A DNA stretch of 64,000 nt from CAVQBJ01 sp963724405 (GTDB lineage Bacteria > Actinomycetota > Thermoleophilia > Solirubrobacterales > Solirubrobacteraceae). Positions 16,885 to 25,518 of this stretch are shown in pieces. The stretch is taken from positions 310,001 to 374,000 of the forward strand of contig CAVRUQ010000006.1 in NCBI GenBank assembly GCA_963724405.1, in the 5' to 3' direction. A program made the position numbers and the translations under genes. The number at the start of each line of letters is the position of its first letter. The first letter of the stretch is position 1. Under the pieces are notes generated by a model. That model made no database searches. It saw only the letters and a program-made list of their open reading frames with translations, and was not told where the DNA came from.

Positions 16885-18903
16885 TCATGTCGCGCCCCGC
16901 GCCGCGCGCGCCGTCACGACGAGCAGGCCGCCGAGAATCGACCCGAGGACGAGCCCGCGCGGCGACGCGGCGGCCCCCGGGGCGAGGCCGCCGCGGGCGA
17001 TGATCGGCGCGGCGGCGGCGAGTGCCGCCGTCCAGACGGTCGCCGCGATGACGTCGACGCTGGCGTGGCGACCGCGCACGATCCAGGGCAGCACGGCGGC
17101 TCCGGCCGCCCACAGCAGCGCCCCGAGCAGCACGCCGACGGTCAGCAGCGGCGAGATGACGTGTGTGGCCGTGTGCGTGACCGAGGCCTCCCAGGCCGCC
17201 CGAGCCGGCACGCCGGACGGCGGGCCGAGCCACAGCCGGCGAGCGAGCACGGGCTCGGCCAGCGCGAGCCACCAGTAGCCGAGCGCGCCGACGGCGGCGC
17301 GGCGCGGCGCGGACGCGAACTGTCCCGCGAGCGCCGGATAGGCGCCGGCGAGGCCGGCGAGCCCGAGCAGCGGGGCGAGCGCCGGCGCGAGCCAGGCGGG
17401 CCCCGGCCGGCGCATCAGGATCGGCACCGGCAACGACGCGGCGGCGACGCAGAGCGCGCTGCCCGGCGCGTGCGCCGCGGAGAGCCACGCGCAGACGACG
17501 GCCGTCGCGGCGAGCCAACCGACGCGCGGCAGCACCGCCACGACCACGGTCGTGAGCAGCGCAGCGGCGAGCGCGACCTGCTGCGTCGCCCCACCGAGCC
17601 CGTACAGGGCGCCCGCCGCGAGGGCGCCGGCGCCGGCGCCCTCGAACAGACGGGCGCTGACGCGGGGCGAGACGCCCGCCGGCGCGGAGGCGTCGGCGGG
17701 CGGGCGGCTCGGCACCGGCTCGACCGCCGGCTCGGCCGCACCGACGGTCGGCGGCGGCGCATCGGCGCGCCGGCGGCGCCGCGCGCCGGGCGCGGAGCGC
17801 CGGCGCGGACGCCGGTCGACGAGCGTCCCGGGATCATCGCCCTCCCAGGCCACCTCCGGCCAGACGATCGCGTCGTCGTGCTCCACCGTCGCGCCGGCGC
17901 GTGTGATGGCGGTCGCGGGCTCGTCGGGCGCCCGGGCCGGCCATTCGCCGGGCTCGTCGGCGCTCCGGCCCCCGCGGCCCGCGAACCAGCCGCGCCGGCG
18001 CGGGCGCGAAGGCGGAGCGGCCGCGAGCGCGTCGCGCAGGTCACCCAGCGCTCCGCGCTGGTGCGCGACGGGGTCGAGCGCGACGTCGATGGCGGCGATG
18101 AGCTCGCCCGGGAGGTCGGGGCGGTATTCGTGCAGGGACGGCAGCTCGGTGCCGATCCGGCGCGCCGTGCTCGCCGGGGTGGCGCCGCGCACGGGGTTCA
18201 CGCCACTGAGGGCCTCGAAGCAGACGAGCGCGCACGAGTACAGGTCGCACTCCTCGCCGACCTCGTTGCCCTCGGCCTGCTCGGGGGCCATGTACGCGAG
18301 CGTGCCCATGACGTCGCCGGTGCGGGTGAGCGGGTCCTCCCCGGTGATCCACGCCCCGCCGAAGTCGGCGAGCTTGGCGGCGACCGGGTGGGCGCCCGGC
18401 GGGTCGGGCACGAGCACGTTCTGGGGCTTGACGTCGCGATGGATGACCCCGCGCTCGTGCGCATGCTCGAGCGCGTCGCAGAGGGCCAGACCGATCGCGA
18501 ACACGTCGTCGTCGGTGAGCTCGTCGCCCGCGATCAGCTGGGCGAGCGTCGAGCCGCGCACCAGCTCCGACACCAGGCAGAAGGCGTGCTCGTCGGCCGC
18601 CGCCTCGTACAGGGCGACGATCGCCGGGTGCGCGAGGCGCGCGGTCGCGAGCGCCTCGCGCGTGACGCGGTCGGGCACGGCTCCCGGGCCGAGCACGATC
18701 CGCTTGACCGCGACCTCGCGGTCGAGGCGCACGTCGTGGGCGAGCCAGACGACCCCGAAGCCGCCCGCCCCGAGGCGCTCGAGCAGGCGATAGCGGCCGA
18801 GGGCGAGCTCGGACGCGGGCCGGCGGTCCGGAAGCGCAGCGGCTCCCCGGCCGTCGCCGTGGGGCAGGGTGTCGAGCGACTGCACCTCCTCCGCGTTCGC
18901 CAT
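16885..18903 (-). CDS. Ser/Thr protein kinase fused to a polytopic membrane domain
   Basis: 672 residues; AGGAGG lies 10 bases before the ATG. The kinase domain (about 35-300) has GAGGFGVVWLAHD, VAVKRI, HRDVKPQNVL, LADFGGAWI and GTLAYMAPEQAEG, so it should be active. A charged Arg/Pro linker (about 305-430) follows, then some 240 residues with roughly eight to ten hydrophobic helices up to the C-terminus, with no recognisable transporter or sensor motif. It lies 140 bases upstream of fhaA on the same strand and may be read into that operon. The role of the membrane half is unknown. Confidence 0.9.
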   Translation of the reverse strand: MANAEEVQSLDTLPHGDGRGAAALPDRRPASELALGRYRLLERLGAGGFGVVWLAHDVRLDREVAVKRIVLGPGAVPDRVTREALATARLAHPAIVALYEAAADEHAFCLVSELVRGSTLAQLIAGDELTDDDVFAIGLALCDALEHAHERGVIHRDVKPQNVLVPDPPGAHPVAAKLADFGGAWITGEDPLTRTGDVMGTLAYMAPEQAEGNEVGEECDLYSCALVCFEALSGVNPVRGATPASTARRIGTELPSLHEYRPDLPGELIAAIDVALDPVAHQRGALGDLRDALAAAPPSRPRRRGWFAGRGGRSADEPGEWPARAPDEPATAITRAGATVEHDDAIVWPEVAWEGDDPGTLVDRRPRRRSAPGARRRRRADAPPPTVGAAEPAVEPVPSRPPADASAPAGVSPRVSARLFEGAGAGALAAGALYGLGGATQQVALAAALLTTVVVAVLPRVGWLAATAVVCAWLSAAHAPGSALCVAAASLPVPILMRRPGPAWLAPALAPLLGLAGLAGAYPALAGQFASAPRRAAVGALGYWWLALAEPVLARRLWLGPPSGVPARAAWEASVTHTATHVISPLLTVGVLLGALLWAAGAAVLPWIVRGRHASVDVIAATVWTAALAAAAPIIARGGLAPGAAASPRGLVLGSILGGLLVVTARAARGAT

Positions 18904-19028
18904 CCGGGATCCGCCTCCTGCCGCGAGCGCAGGAGTGCGGGGGATGACGCAGAACTTGCATCCACATCGGCATCCCACCGCGCGGGTCATACTCTGGCCC
19001 TCGTCTTCACCCCTGCTAGGAGCGCCTT

Positions 19029-20138
19029 TTGTCGTTCTTCGACGACGACGAGCCGCCCGCACAAGAAACCCGCCAACCCAGAGCGCCGCGCCCCCGCCGT
19101 CCGACGACGGCCGGCGCGCACGCGGCCGACCACCAGACGATCATGGTGCGCCGCGGCGTCTTCTTCGGCGTGGCGCTCATCGGGCTGATCCTCGTCGTGC
19201 TGCTCATCTCCAGCTGCGAGAGCAGCGCGCGCCACGACGCGCTCGTGTCGTACAACAACGACGTCGTCAAGATCGCACAGTCCTCCCAGCGCGTGGGGGA
19301 CGCGTTCTTCAGCGACCTCGCGAACGCGCAGGGCAAGTCGGCGGCGCAGGTGGGGCCCGAGCTCGACGCCCTCAGCGTGCAGGCGAAGCAGGACTACGAC
19401 AACGCGAATCGGCTGAGCCCGCCGGGGAGCCTCGACGTCGCGCAACGCGCCCTGCTGCTCGCGCTCGACCTGCGCTGGGAGGCGGTCTCGGACACCGCGA
19501 GCAAGATCCCGGTCGCGCTCGGGGGCCTGAGCGACTCCGGACCCGCGCTCAAGGCGATCGCCGGCGACATGGAGCGCGTGCTGGCCTCCGACGTGCTCTT
19601 CCAGGATCGCGTGACGCCGCTGATCGCCCAGGAGCTCAGCGCCAACGGGATCTCCCCGGCGGCGCTGCCGTCGTCGGTGTGGGTGCACGACCTCAGCTGG
19701 CTGCAGCAGGGGACGGTCGCCTCGCGGCTGACCGGCGCCGCCGGGACGGGCACGAACGGCACGGCGCTCGCACCCGGCACCCATGGGCACTCGCTCGACA
19801 GCGTCAGCGTCGGGGGCAACACGCTCATGTCGGGCGGCTCGGTCAACAACATCTCCGGCGGCGCCAACCCGACGTTCACGGTCAACCTGACGAACACCGG
19901 CGAGAACAACGAGACCGGCGTCACCGTCCAGGTCTCGGTCACCGGCCAGGGCCAGACGCGCACCGCGTCGAAGGTGCTGCCGCTGACCAAGCCCGGTCAG
20001 AGCTACACGGTTCCCGTCCAGGTCCAGGGGGTCCCGCTGCAGGTGCCGGCCAGCGTCACCGCGTACGTCGTGCCCGTCCCGGGCGAGAAGAACGTCGCCA
20101 ACAACAAGAGCACCTACACGGCGGTGTTCGGCCCCTAG
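19029..20138 (+). CDS. Single-pass membrane protein with C-terminal CARDB-like domain
   Basis: 369 residues from TTG, chosen because AGGAG lies 7-8 bases upstream. Cytoplasmic basic N-terminus, one membrane helix at about 42-62 (VFFGVALIGLILVVLLISSC), then an extracytoplasmic helical region (about 65-230) and a C-terminal beta domain from about 262 (NPTFTVNLTNTGENN, later PVPGEKNVANNKSTY) with the Asn-rich pattern of CARDB/Ig-like adhesion modules. Diverges from the polytopic kinase gene, 125 bases away. Function is unknown; a surface or wall-associated structural role is plausible. Confidence 0.85.
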   Translation: MSFFDDDEPPAQETRQPRAPRPRRPTTAGAHAADHQTIMVRRGVFFGVALIGLILVVLLISSCESSARHDALVSYNNDVVKIAQSSQRVGDAFFSDLANAQGKSAAQVGPELDALSVQAKQDYDNANRLSPPGSLDVAQRALLLALDLRWEAVSDTASKIPVALGGLSDSGPALKAIAGDMERVLASDVLFQDRVTPLIAQELSANGISPAALPSSVWVHDLSWLQQGTVASRLTGAAGTGTNGTALAPGTHGHSLDSVSVGGNTLMSGGSVNNISGGANPTFTVNLTNTGENNETGVTVQVSVTGQGQTRTASKVLPLTKPGQSYTVPVQVQGVPLQVPASVTAYVVPVPGEKNVANNKSTYTAVFGP

Positions 20139-20192
20139 GCGCCATCGCTCGCCGCCAGGGGGAGCGGTCGCGGCGGGCCAAGCGGTTAACTT

Positions 20193-20735
20193 GTGGCGGG
20201 AGTGCGCGCCACCATCACCGACACGCAGGGAATCGTTGCGATCGCCGCGGCGGCGGTCGCGGTCATCGCGCTCGCGGGCTGCATCGCGCTCGCGATCGCC
20301 CTGCGCCGCCTGCGGGCCGCGCAGCGCGTCGTCCTCGGCGAGTCCGGCCGGGACGACCTCGTCGCGCACGTCGCCGCGACAGACGCGGCGTTCGATGCGC
20401 TGCGCGACTACGTCGCCGGCGTCGCCGAGCGGCTCGACGGTCGGCTCGGCGTCGTCGAGACCGCGCTCCAGGGCGCGATCGCGCATCGCGCCCTCGTTCG
20501 CTACGACGCGTACAACGAGATGTCAGGGCACCAGTCGATGTCGATCGCGCTGCTCGACGCGACGCGCTCGGGCATCGTGCTGTCGTCGATCCACCACCGT
20601 GACCAGGCGCGCCTGTACGCCAAGCAGGTGCACGACGGGCGCAGCGAGCTCGAGCTCTCGCCCGAGGAGAACGAGGCGGTGCGTCTCGCCCTGTCAGGCC
20701 CGTCGCCCGATGGCCCCGCCGGCGCCGGCCGCTGA
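20193..20735 (+). CDS. DUF4446 family protein
   Basis: 180 residues from GTG (another in-frame GTG follows at 20202). One membrane helix at about 11-37, a helical coiled region (about 38-95), and the family core RYDAYNEMSGHQSMSIALLD with SGIVLSSIHHRDQARLYAKQV. The latter matches DUF4446, often encoded near the replication origin in Gram-positives. The family's function is not known to me. The 3' end overlaps the start of pheA by 26 bases, implying coupled expression. Confidence 0.88.
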   Translation: MAGVRATITDTQGIVAIAAAAVAVIALAGCIALAIALRRLRAAQRVVLGESGRDDLVAHVAATDAAFDALRDYVAGVAERLDGRLGVVETALQGAIAHRALVRYDAYNEMSGHQSMSIALLDATRSGIVLSSIHHRDQARLYAKQVHDGRSELELSPEENEAVRLALSGPSPDGPAGAGR

Positions 20736-21603
20736 GGGCGCGCCGCGGGTCGGGTACCTCGGCCCGCGCGGAACGTTCAGCGAGGAGGCGCTCCACCGGA
20801 GCCTCGACGTGCAGGGCGTCGAGACCGTTCCGCTCACGAGCATCCACGAGGCGGTGATGGCCGTCCAGGAGGAGACCGTGCGCTGGTCGGTGGTGCCGAT
20901 CGAGAACTCGATCGAGGGTCCCGTCACGGTGACGCTCGACGCACTCGCCGGCGACGCGAGCGACGTGCGGATCGTCGGCGAGCTCGTGCTCCCGGTGCGC
21001 CAGTGCCTGATCGCTCGCGGGCCCGTCCAGCTCGAGGAGATCACAACGGTCGTGTCGCACCCGCAGCCGGTCGGCCAGTGCGCGGTCTTCCTGCGCGAGC
21101 GGCTGGGGCAGGCTCGGGTGCGCAGCGCGAGCTCCACCGCCGAGGCGGTCCGCGTCGTCGCGGAGGCCGGCGAGCCGGGGTGGGCGGCGCTCGGTCCGGG
21201 CCTGGCCGCGAGCATCTACGGCTGCGTCGTGCTCCTCGAGGGCGTCGAGGATCGGCACGACAACGAGACGCGCTTCGTGTGGCTGGCCCGCGACGCGGCC
21301 GACCGTCCGCCGCTGTACGACACGCCGGCGGGCGACCGGGCGCAGAAGACCTCGATCGTGTTCTGGGGCTCCGGTGCCGGCAAGCCGGGGTGGCTCGTCG
21401 CCTGCCTCGACGAGTTCGCGCGCCGCGACGTCAACCTCACGAAGATCGAGTCGCGCCCGCAGCGCGCCCGACTTGGCACGTACATGTTCTTCCTCGACCT
21501 CGACGGCGGCGAGGGCGCGTCGGCCGTGGCCGAGGCGCTCGCGGGACTGCGCCGTCACTGCGATGCGGTGCGCGTGCTCGGCTCGTACCCCACCGGCCGG
21601 TAA
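20710..21603 (+). CDS. pheA: Prephenate dehydratase with ACT domain
   Basis: 297 residues. Converts prephenate to phenylpyruvate in phenylalanine synthesis. N-terminal PDT domain begins RVGYLGPRGTFSEEAL and includes VVPIENSIEGPV, VSHPQPVGQC, STAEAVRVVAE and the catalytic ETRFVWLAR near 190. The C-terminal ACT domain carries KPGWLVACLDEFARRDVNLTKIESRPQ, the ESRP motif that binds Phe for feedback control. No chorismate mutase domain, so this is the monofunctional form. Confidence 0.97.
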   Translation: MAPPAPAAEGAPRVGYLGPRGTFSEEALHRSLDVQGVETVPLTSIHEAVMAVQEETVRWSVVPIENSIEGPVTVTLDALAGDASDVRIVGELVLPVRQCLIARGPVQLEEITTVVSHPQPVGQCAVFLRERLGQARVRSASSTAEAVRVVAEAGEPGWAALGPGLAASIYGCVVLLEGVEDRHDNETRFVWLARDAADRPPLYDTPAGDRAQKTSIVFWGSGAGKPGWLVACLDEFARRDVNLTKIESRPQRARLGTYMFFLDLDGGEGASAVAEALAGLRRHCDAVRVLGSYPTGR

Positions 21604-21653
21604 CACGCCGTTCAATCCCGCCCGCGGGCCGCCCCGCTACACTGCGGGGCACC

Positions 21654-22229
21654 GTGGAGAGCGCTGTTCCACCGGCTCCAGCACCGTCCACGCCGTCCGA
21701 TGAGCACCGACGGCGTGGGCGTGACAGTGGCCGGGTGCTCGTTCTGAACGCGACGTTCGAGCCGATCAACGTGTGCTCTGTGCGGCGCGCGGTGGTGCTC
21801 GTGCTCAAGCAGAAGGCCGAGCTCGTGGAGGAAGGGGCCTGGGCGCTGCGATCGGAGCGCGCGACGATGTCGCGCCCGGCGGTGATCCGCCTTGTCTCCT
21901 ACGTGCACGTGCCCCGCGACGCACACCGGCGAAAGATCACCCGCCGCGCCGTGTTCGCCCGCGACGGCTGGGCGTGCCAGTACTGCGGCGCGCGCTCGAA
22001 CCTGACCGTCGACCACGTCATCCCGCGCTGCAAGGGAGGCACCTCGACGTGGGAGAACATCGTCGCCTCGTGCGCCCCGTGCAACCGGCGCAAGGGCGAC
22101 CGCCTTCCGCGCCAGGCGAACATGCACCCGCGGACGAAGCCGCGGGCGCCACGGGCCGAAATCTTCATTACGGTCGCTTCGCCGACGATTCCGGCTACGT
22201 GGCGGGCTTACCTGCCGGCTGCGGCTTAG
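21654..22229 (+). CDS. HNH endonuclease family protein
   Basis: 191 residues from GTG. The N-terminal part contains VLVLNATFEPINVCSVRRAVVLVL, the usual header of the chromosomal HNH proteins found widely in Actinobacteria. The HNH domain (about 100-160) has paired zinc cysteines (CQYCGA and CAPCNRRKGDR), VDHVIPRCKGG with the catalytic His, and the middle Asn (WENIV). These proteins are likely nickases or endonucleases, but the housekeeping family's job is undefined. A leader hairpin CCCCGCTACACTGCGGGG lies immediately before the start. Confidence 0.9.
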   Translation: MESAVPPAPAPSTPSDEHRRRGRDSGRVLVLNATFEPINVCSVRRAVVLVLKQKAELVEEGAWALRSERATMSRPAVIRLVSYVHVPRDAHRRKITRRAVFARDGWACQYCGARSNLTVDHVIPRCKGGTSTWENIVASCAPCNRRKGDRLPRQANMHPRTKPRAPRAEIFITVASPTIPATWRAYLPAAA

Positions 22230-22412
22230 GCGCCCGTCGGTCGTCTTATCTGGTCGCCTTGGTGTGCTGGTCGCGGGGCGGGGAGACGTGCCATCGCGCG
22301 TCCTCCCCGGGAAAAGGGGAGGCCGCGCGCCGGCCCGGCTCCCCGCCCCGGTGCAGATTCCGGCGATCAGGCACGCGCTGTTGCGCGGGCGCCTTGGCGC
22401 TCCCTCAAATGC

Positions 22413-22449
22413 GCGAAGGGCGCCGACCTCTTGGCGCGGCGCCCTTCGC
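22413..22449. terminator. Perfect 12-bp GC-rich hairpin, probable bidirectional terminator
   Basis: GCGAAGGGCGCC and its exact reverse complement are separated by 13 bases. No T-run follows on either strand, as is common in GC-rich actinobacteria. It sits between the plus-strand HNH gene and the minus-strand gyrA side, so it could stop transcription from both. Confidence 0.7.
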
Positions 22450-22636
22450 TACTGCTGAATGACTGGATAGAGCCGAGACTGGCCTGGTGTGCCGGAGGGA
22501 CCAATGCCGGCGGCCGTCTCGGGGTGTCCCGGGTTGGATTCCGCTATGCGGACCAGCCTCCCGACCTAGCGGCCGGGCACCTCCAGGGTCCCGCAAGAAC
22601 TGTCAGACAAGGTTAGGACCACCTCCTTTCTCTGGT
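22413..22636 (-). ncRNA. Candidate structured small RNA (or leader transcript) between gyrA and the HNH gene
   Basis: Read on the minus strand, a possible -10 (TACTCT, 22648-22643) precedes AGAAAGGAGGTGGTCC, a nearly full-length match to anti-16S. Then come four helices: GGTCC pairing with GGACC; CCCGGCC/GGTCGGG with loop GCTA (22577-22560); TCCGC/GCGGA (22552-22540); and a long stem (22522-22512 with 22484-22473, one bulge) capped by GCCGG/CCGGC. The segment ends in a perfect 12-bp hairpin (22449-22413). No -35 was recognised. I do not recognise the RNA family; a split 53-codon frame through it is described separately. Strand is inferred from the terminal hairpin and the SD-like motif. Confidence 0.5.
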
Positions 22637-22751
22637 CCGTTGAGAGTAGCGGACGAAGTCGACGGTGGCGAGAGGGTGCAGGCCGCGCTGCGCGGGCGAA
22701 CGGCGCCGGCGGCGGATCGGGGCGCGACGTGGCGTGCAATGCACAGAGATG

Positions 22752-22777
22752 AGCGGCCCGACCGGCGGCGGGCCGCT
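22752..22777. terminator. Hairpin just downstream of gyrA
   Basis: AGCGGCCCG and its exact complement CGGGCCGCT with an 8-base loop lie 15 bases after the gyrA stop on the minus strand. No T-run. Likely gyrA transcription terminator or mRNA end. Confidence 0.6.
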
Positions 22778-22791
22778 CCGGCCGCCGGTCG

Positions 22792-25368
22792 TCAGTCGTC
22801 GTCGCCGGGCGAGGAGTCCTCGGGCGCGGCGCCCGGGTCCTCGGGAGACGGATCGTCGACGTGCTGCTCGCCGAGGGGCGGCGGGGCGTCCTCGGCCACC
22901 GGCGCGGCCGTGTCCTCGTCGTTCTCGACCACGAGGGCGATCGCGCTGACGACGTCTTCGTCCTTGATGTTCATCACGCGCACGCCCTGGGAGGCGCGGC
23001 CGTAGCGGTTGATCCCGCGCACGGAGGTGCGCTGCACCATGCCGCCGCTGGAGATGAACACGAGCTCCTCGTGCTCGCGCACGACGAGCGCGCCGGCCAG
23101 GCCGCCCTTGCGGTCGGTCAGGGTGATCGTCTTGACGCCCATCGCCCCGCGCTTGGTCTTGCGGTACTCGCCGATGCTCGTGCGCTTGCCGAAGCCGTTC
23201 TCGGTCACCACGAGCAGCTCCTGGTCGTCGCGGGCGACGTCCATGGCCAGCACCGAGTTGCCCTTCTGGGAGACGTTCATGCCACGCACGCCGGCCGTGT
23301 CGCGACCCATCGAGCGCACGTCGGACTCGTGGAAGCGCACGGCATTGCCGTCGTGGGAGACCATGAGGATGTCGTCGTCGCCGCTCGTGCGGCGCACGGC
23401 GACGAGCTCGTCGTCCTCGTTGATCTTGATGGCGATGATGCCGTCGGCCTTGATCGGCGTGTTGTAGGCCAGGAACTCGGTCTTCTTGACCATGCCCTTG
23501 CGCGTGGCGAACATGAGGTACTTGCCTTCGGTGAAGTCGCGCGTGGAGAGCACCGACTGCACGCGCTCGCCCTCGCGCAGGGGAAGGATGTTCACGAGGG
23601 CGCGGCCCTTGGCCGTGCGCTGCGCCTCGGGCAGGTCGTACACCTTCGAGCGGTAGATCTTGCCCCGGTTGGTGATGAACAGCAGGTAGTCGTGCGTGGA
23701 GGTGATGAACAGGTGCTCGATGAAGTCCCCGTCCTTCATGTCCATCCCGGTGATGCCGCGACCGCCGCGGTGCTGCTGGCGGTAGGTGGCCAGGGGCAGC
23801 GACTTGATGTAGCCGGTGCGCGTGATCGTGATGACCATCTGCTGGTCGGCGATCAGGTCCTCGATGTCCAGCTCGTCGCCGGAGTGCGTGATCTCGGTGC
23901 GGCGTTCGTCGCCGAAGCGCTCCGAGATCTCGGTCAGCTCCTCCTTGATGACCGAGAGGACGCGCGACTCGTCGCCGAGGATGTCGCGCAGCTCGCGGAT
24001 GCGCTCGGTGACGTCGGCATGCTCGGTCTTGATCGAGTCGGCCTCCAGCGCGGTGAGCTGCGACAGGCGGAGGTCGAGGATCGCCGTGGCCTGGATGTGG
24101 CTGAGCTCGAAGCGGGCGACGAGCTGCTCGCGGGCGCTGTCGCGGTCGCGAGATCCGCGGATGAGCTCGATGATCGCGTCGAGGTTGTCGAGCGCGATCA
24201 GCAGGCCCTCGAGGATGTGCGCGCGCGCCTCCTTCTCGGACAGCTCGTGCTTGGTGCGCCGCACGATCACCTCGCGCTGATGCGCGACGTAGTTGTGGAT
24301 CACCGAGCGCAGGTTCAGCGTGCGCGGGACGTTGTCGACGAGCGCGACCATGTTCACGCCGAAGGTGGTCTGCATCGGCGTGTGCTTGTAGAGCTTGTTC
24401 AGCACGACCTTCGGGATCGCGTCGCGCTTGAGCTCGATGACCAGCCGCATGCCGCGCTTGTCGGACTCGTCGCGCAGGTCGGCGATCTCGGGGATCTTCT
24501 TGTCGTTCGCGAGGTCGGCGATCTTGGTCATCAGGCCGTTGTCGCCGCCCTTCTTGACCATGAACGGCAGCTCGGTGACGACGATCGCCTCCTTGCCGTG
24601 CGTCAGCGGCTCGATGTGCGCGCGGGCCTGCACGCGCACGCGGCCGCGGCCGGTCTCATACGCGTCGCGGATGCCGTCTCGGCCGAGGATGATGCCGCCG
24701 GTGGGGAAGTCCGGCCCCTTGATGTGACGCATGAGGCCCTCGGCCTCGAGCTCGGGGTCGTCGATGTAGGCGATGGTGGCCGCGATCACCTCGCGCAGGT
24801 TGTGCGGCGGGATGTTCGTGGCCATGCCCACGGCGATGCCCGAGGTGCCGTTGACGAGCAGGTTCGGGAAGCGCGAGGGCAGAACGAGCGGCTCACGCTT
24901 GGAGCCGTCGTAGTTGGGCACGAAGTCGACGGTGTCGGCGTCGAGGTCGCGCAGCATCTCGGTGGCGATCCGCGCCAGCCGGGCCTCGGTGTAGCGCATG
25001 GCCGCGGCGGGATCGTCGTCGACCGAGCCGAAGTTGCCCTGGCCGTCGACGAGCATGTAGCGCATCGAGAAGTCCTGCGCCATGCGCACGAGCGTGTCGT
25101 AGATCGCCGAGTCGCCGTGCGGGTGATAGTTGCCCATCACCTCGCCGACGATCTTCGCGCACTTGGAGTACGAACGGGTCGGGCCGAGGCCGAGCTCGTT
25201 CATCGCGTACAGCACGCGCCGGTGCACGGGCTTCAGGCCGTCGCGCACGTCGGGCAGGGCGCGCCCGACGATCACCGACATGGCGTAGTCCAGGTACGCG
25301 GTGCGCATCTCCTCCTCGAGCGCGCGCGGCTCGACGTTGCCGCCGCCGATCACGTCGGTGCTAGCCAT
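22792..25368 (-). CDS. gyrA: DNA gyrase subunit A
   Basis: 858 residues, the standard length. DNA-cleaving subunit of gyrase. The N-terminal LEEEMRTAYLDYAMSVIVGRALPD block is followed by the quinolone region YHPHGDSAIYDTLVRMAQ (Ser and Asp at the two usual resistance positions, so wild-type). The catalytic Tyr lies in AAMRYTEARLARI. The C-terminal beta-pinwheel contains the GyrA box as QQHRGGRG rather than the common QRRGGKG, and the last 50 residues are highly acidic. It lies downstream of gyrB on the same strand, separated by a 137-bp gap that contains a long inverted repeat. Confidence 0.98.
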   Translation of the reverse strand: MASTDVIGGGNVEPRALEEEMRTAYLDYAMSVIVGRALPDVRDGLKPVHRRVLYAMNELGLGPTRSYSKCAKIVGEVMGNYHPHGDSAIYDTLVRMAQDFSMRYMLVDGQGNFGSVDDDPAAAMRYTEARLARIATEMLRDLDADTVDFVPNYDGSKREPLVLPSRFPNLLVNGTSGIAVGMATNIPPHNLREVIAATIAYIDDPELEAEGLMRHIKGPDFPTGGIILGRDGIRDAYETGRGRVRVQARAHIEPLTHGKEAIVVTELPFMVKKGGDNGLMTKIADLANDKKIPEIADLRDESDKRGMRLVIELKRDAIPKVVLNKLYKHTPMQTTFGVNMVALVDNVPRTLNLRSVIHNYVAHQREVIVRRTKHELSEKEARAHILEGLLIALDNLDAIIELIRGSRDRDSAREQLVARFELSHIQATAILDLRLSQLTALEADSIKTEHADVTERIRELRDILGDESRVLSVIKEELTEISERFGDERRTEITHSGDELDIEDLIADQQMVITITRTGYIKSLPLATYRQQHRGGRGITGMDMKDGDFIEHLFITSTHDYLLFITNRGKIYRSKVYDLPEAQRTAKGRALVNILPLREGERVQSVLSTRDFTEGKYLMFATRKGMVKKTEFLAYNTPIKADGIIAIKINEDDELVAVRRTSGDDDILMVSHDGNAVRFHESDVRSMGRDTAGVRGMNVSQKGNSVLAMDVARDDQELLVVTENGFGKRTSIGEYRKTKRGAMGVKTITLTDRKGGLAGALVVREHEELVFISSGGMVQRTSVRGINRYGRASQGVRVMNIKDEDVVSAIALVVENDEDTAAPVAEDAPPPLGEQHVDDPSPEDPGAAPEDSSPGDDD

Positions 25369-25403
25369 GCGATGTCATCTCCTTCGCGGCGACGCGTGCG
25401 GCG

Positions 25404-25518
25404 CCTGGATGTCTGACGTCAGGGCCAAGCAGCTCAAGGACGCAGCGAGCGAAGCGTGCTCCGCACGTGAGCGAGCGAGGACGCAGAGACGCGCAGGCCA
25501 TGACGTCAGACATCCAGG
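25404..25518. repeat. 18-bp perfect inverted repeat in the gyrB-gyrA gap, one arm over the gyrB stop codon
   Basis: Arms 25404-25421 and 25501-25518 are exact reverse complements (CCTGGATGTCTGACGTCA). After one mismatch the pairing continues for four more bases. The right arm carries the last three codons and the TGA of gyrB. The 79-base loop also contains smaller complementary stretches (GTGC/GCAC). As RNA it would form a very stable hairpin directly after gyrB, 33 bases before the gyrA start. Confidence 0.9.

Noticed and set aside
22617..22632. Plus-strand GGACCACCTCCTTTCT resembles the 3' end of 16S rRNA
   Set aside because: No other 16S sequence precedes it; it is better read as the complement of an extended Shine-Dalgarno on the minus strand.
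22861..25416. 851-codon open frame on the strand opposite gyrA
   Set aside because: A shadow of gyrA codon bias; composition is His/Val/Asp-rich without any domain.
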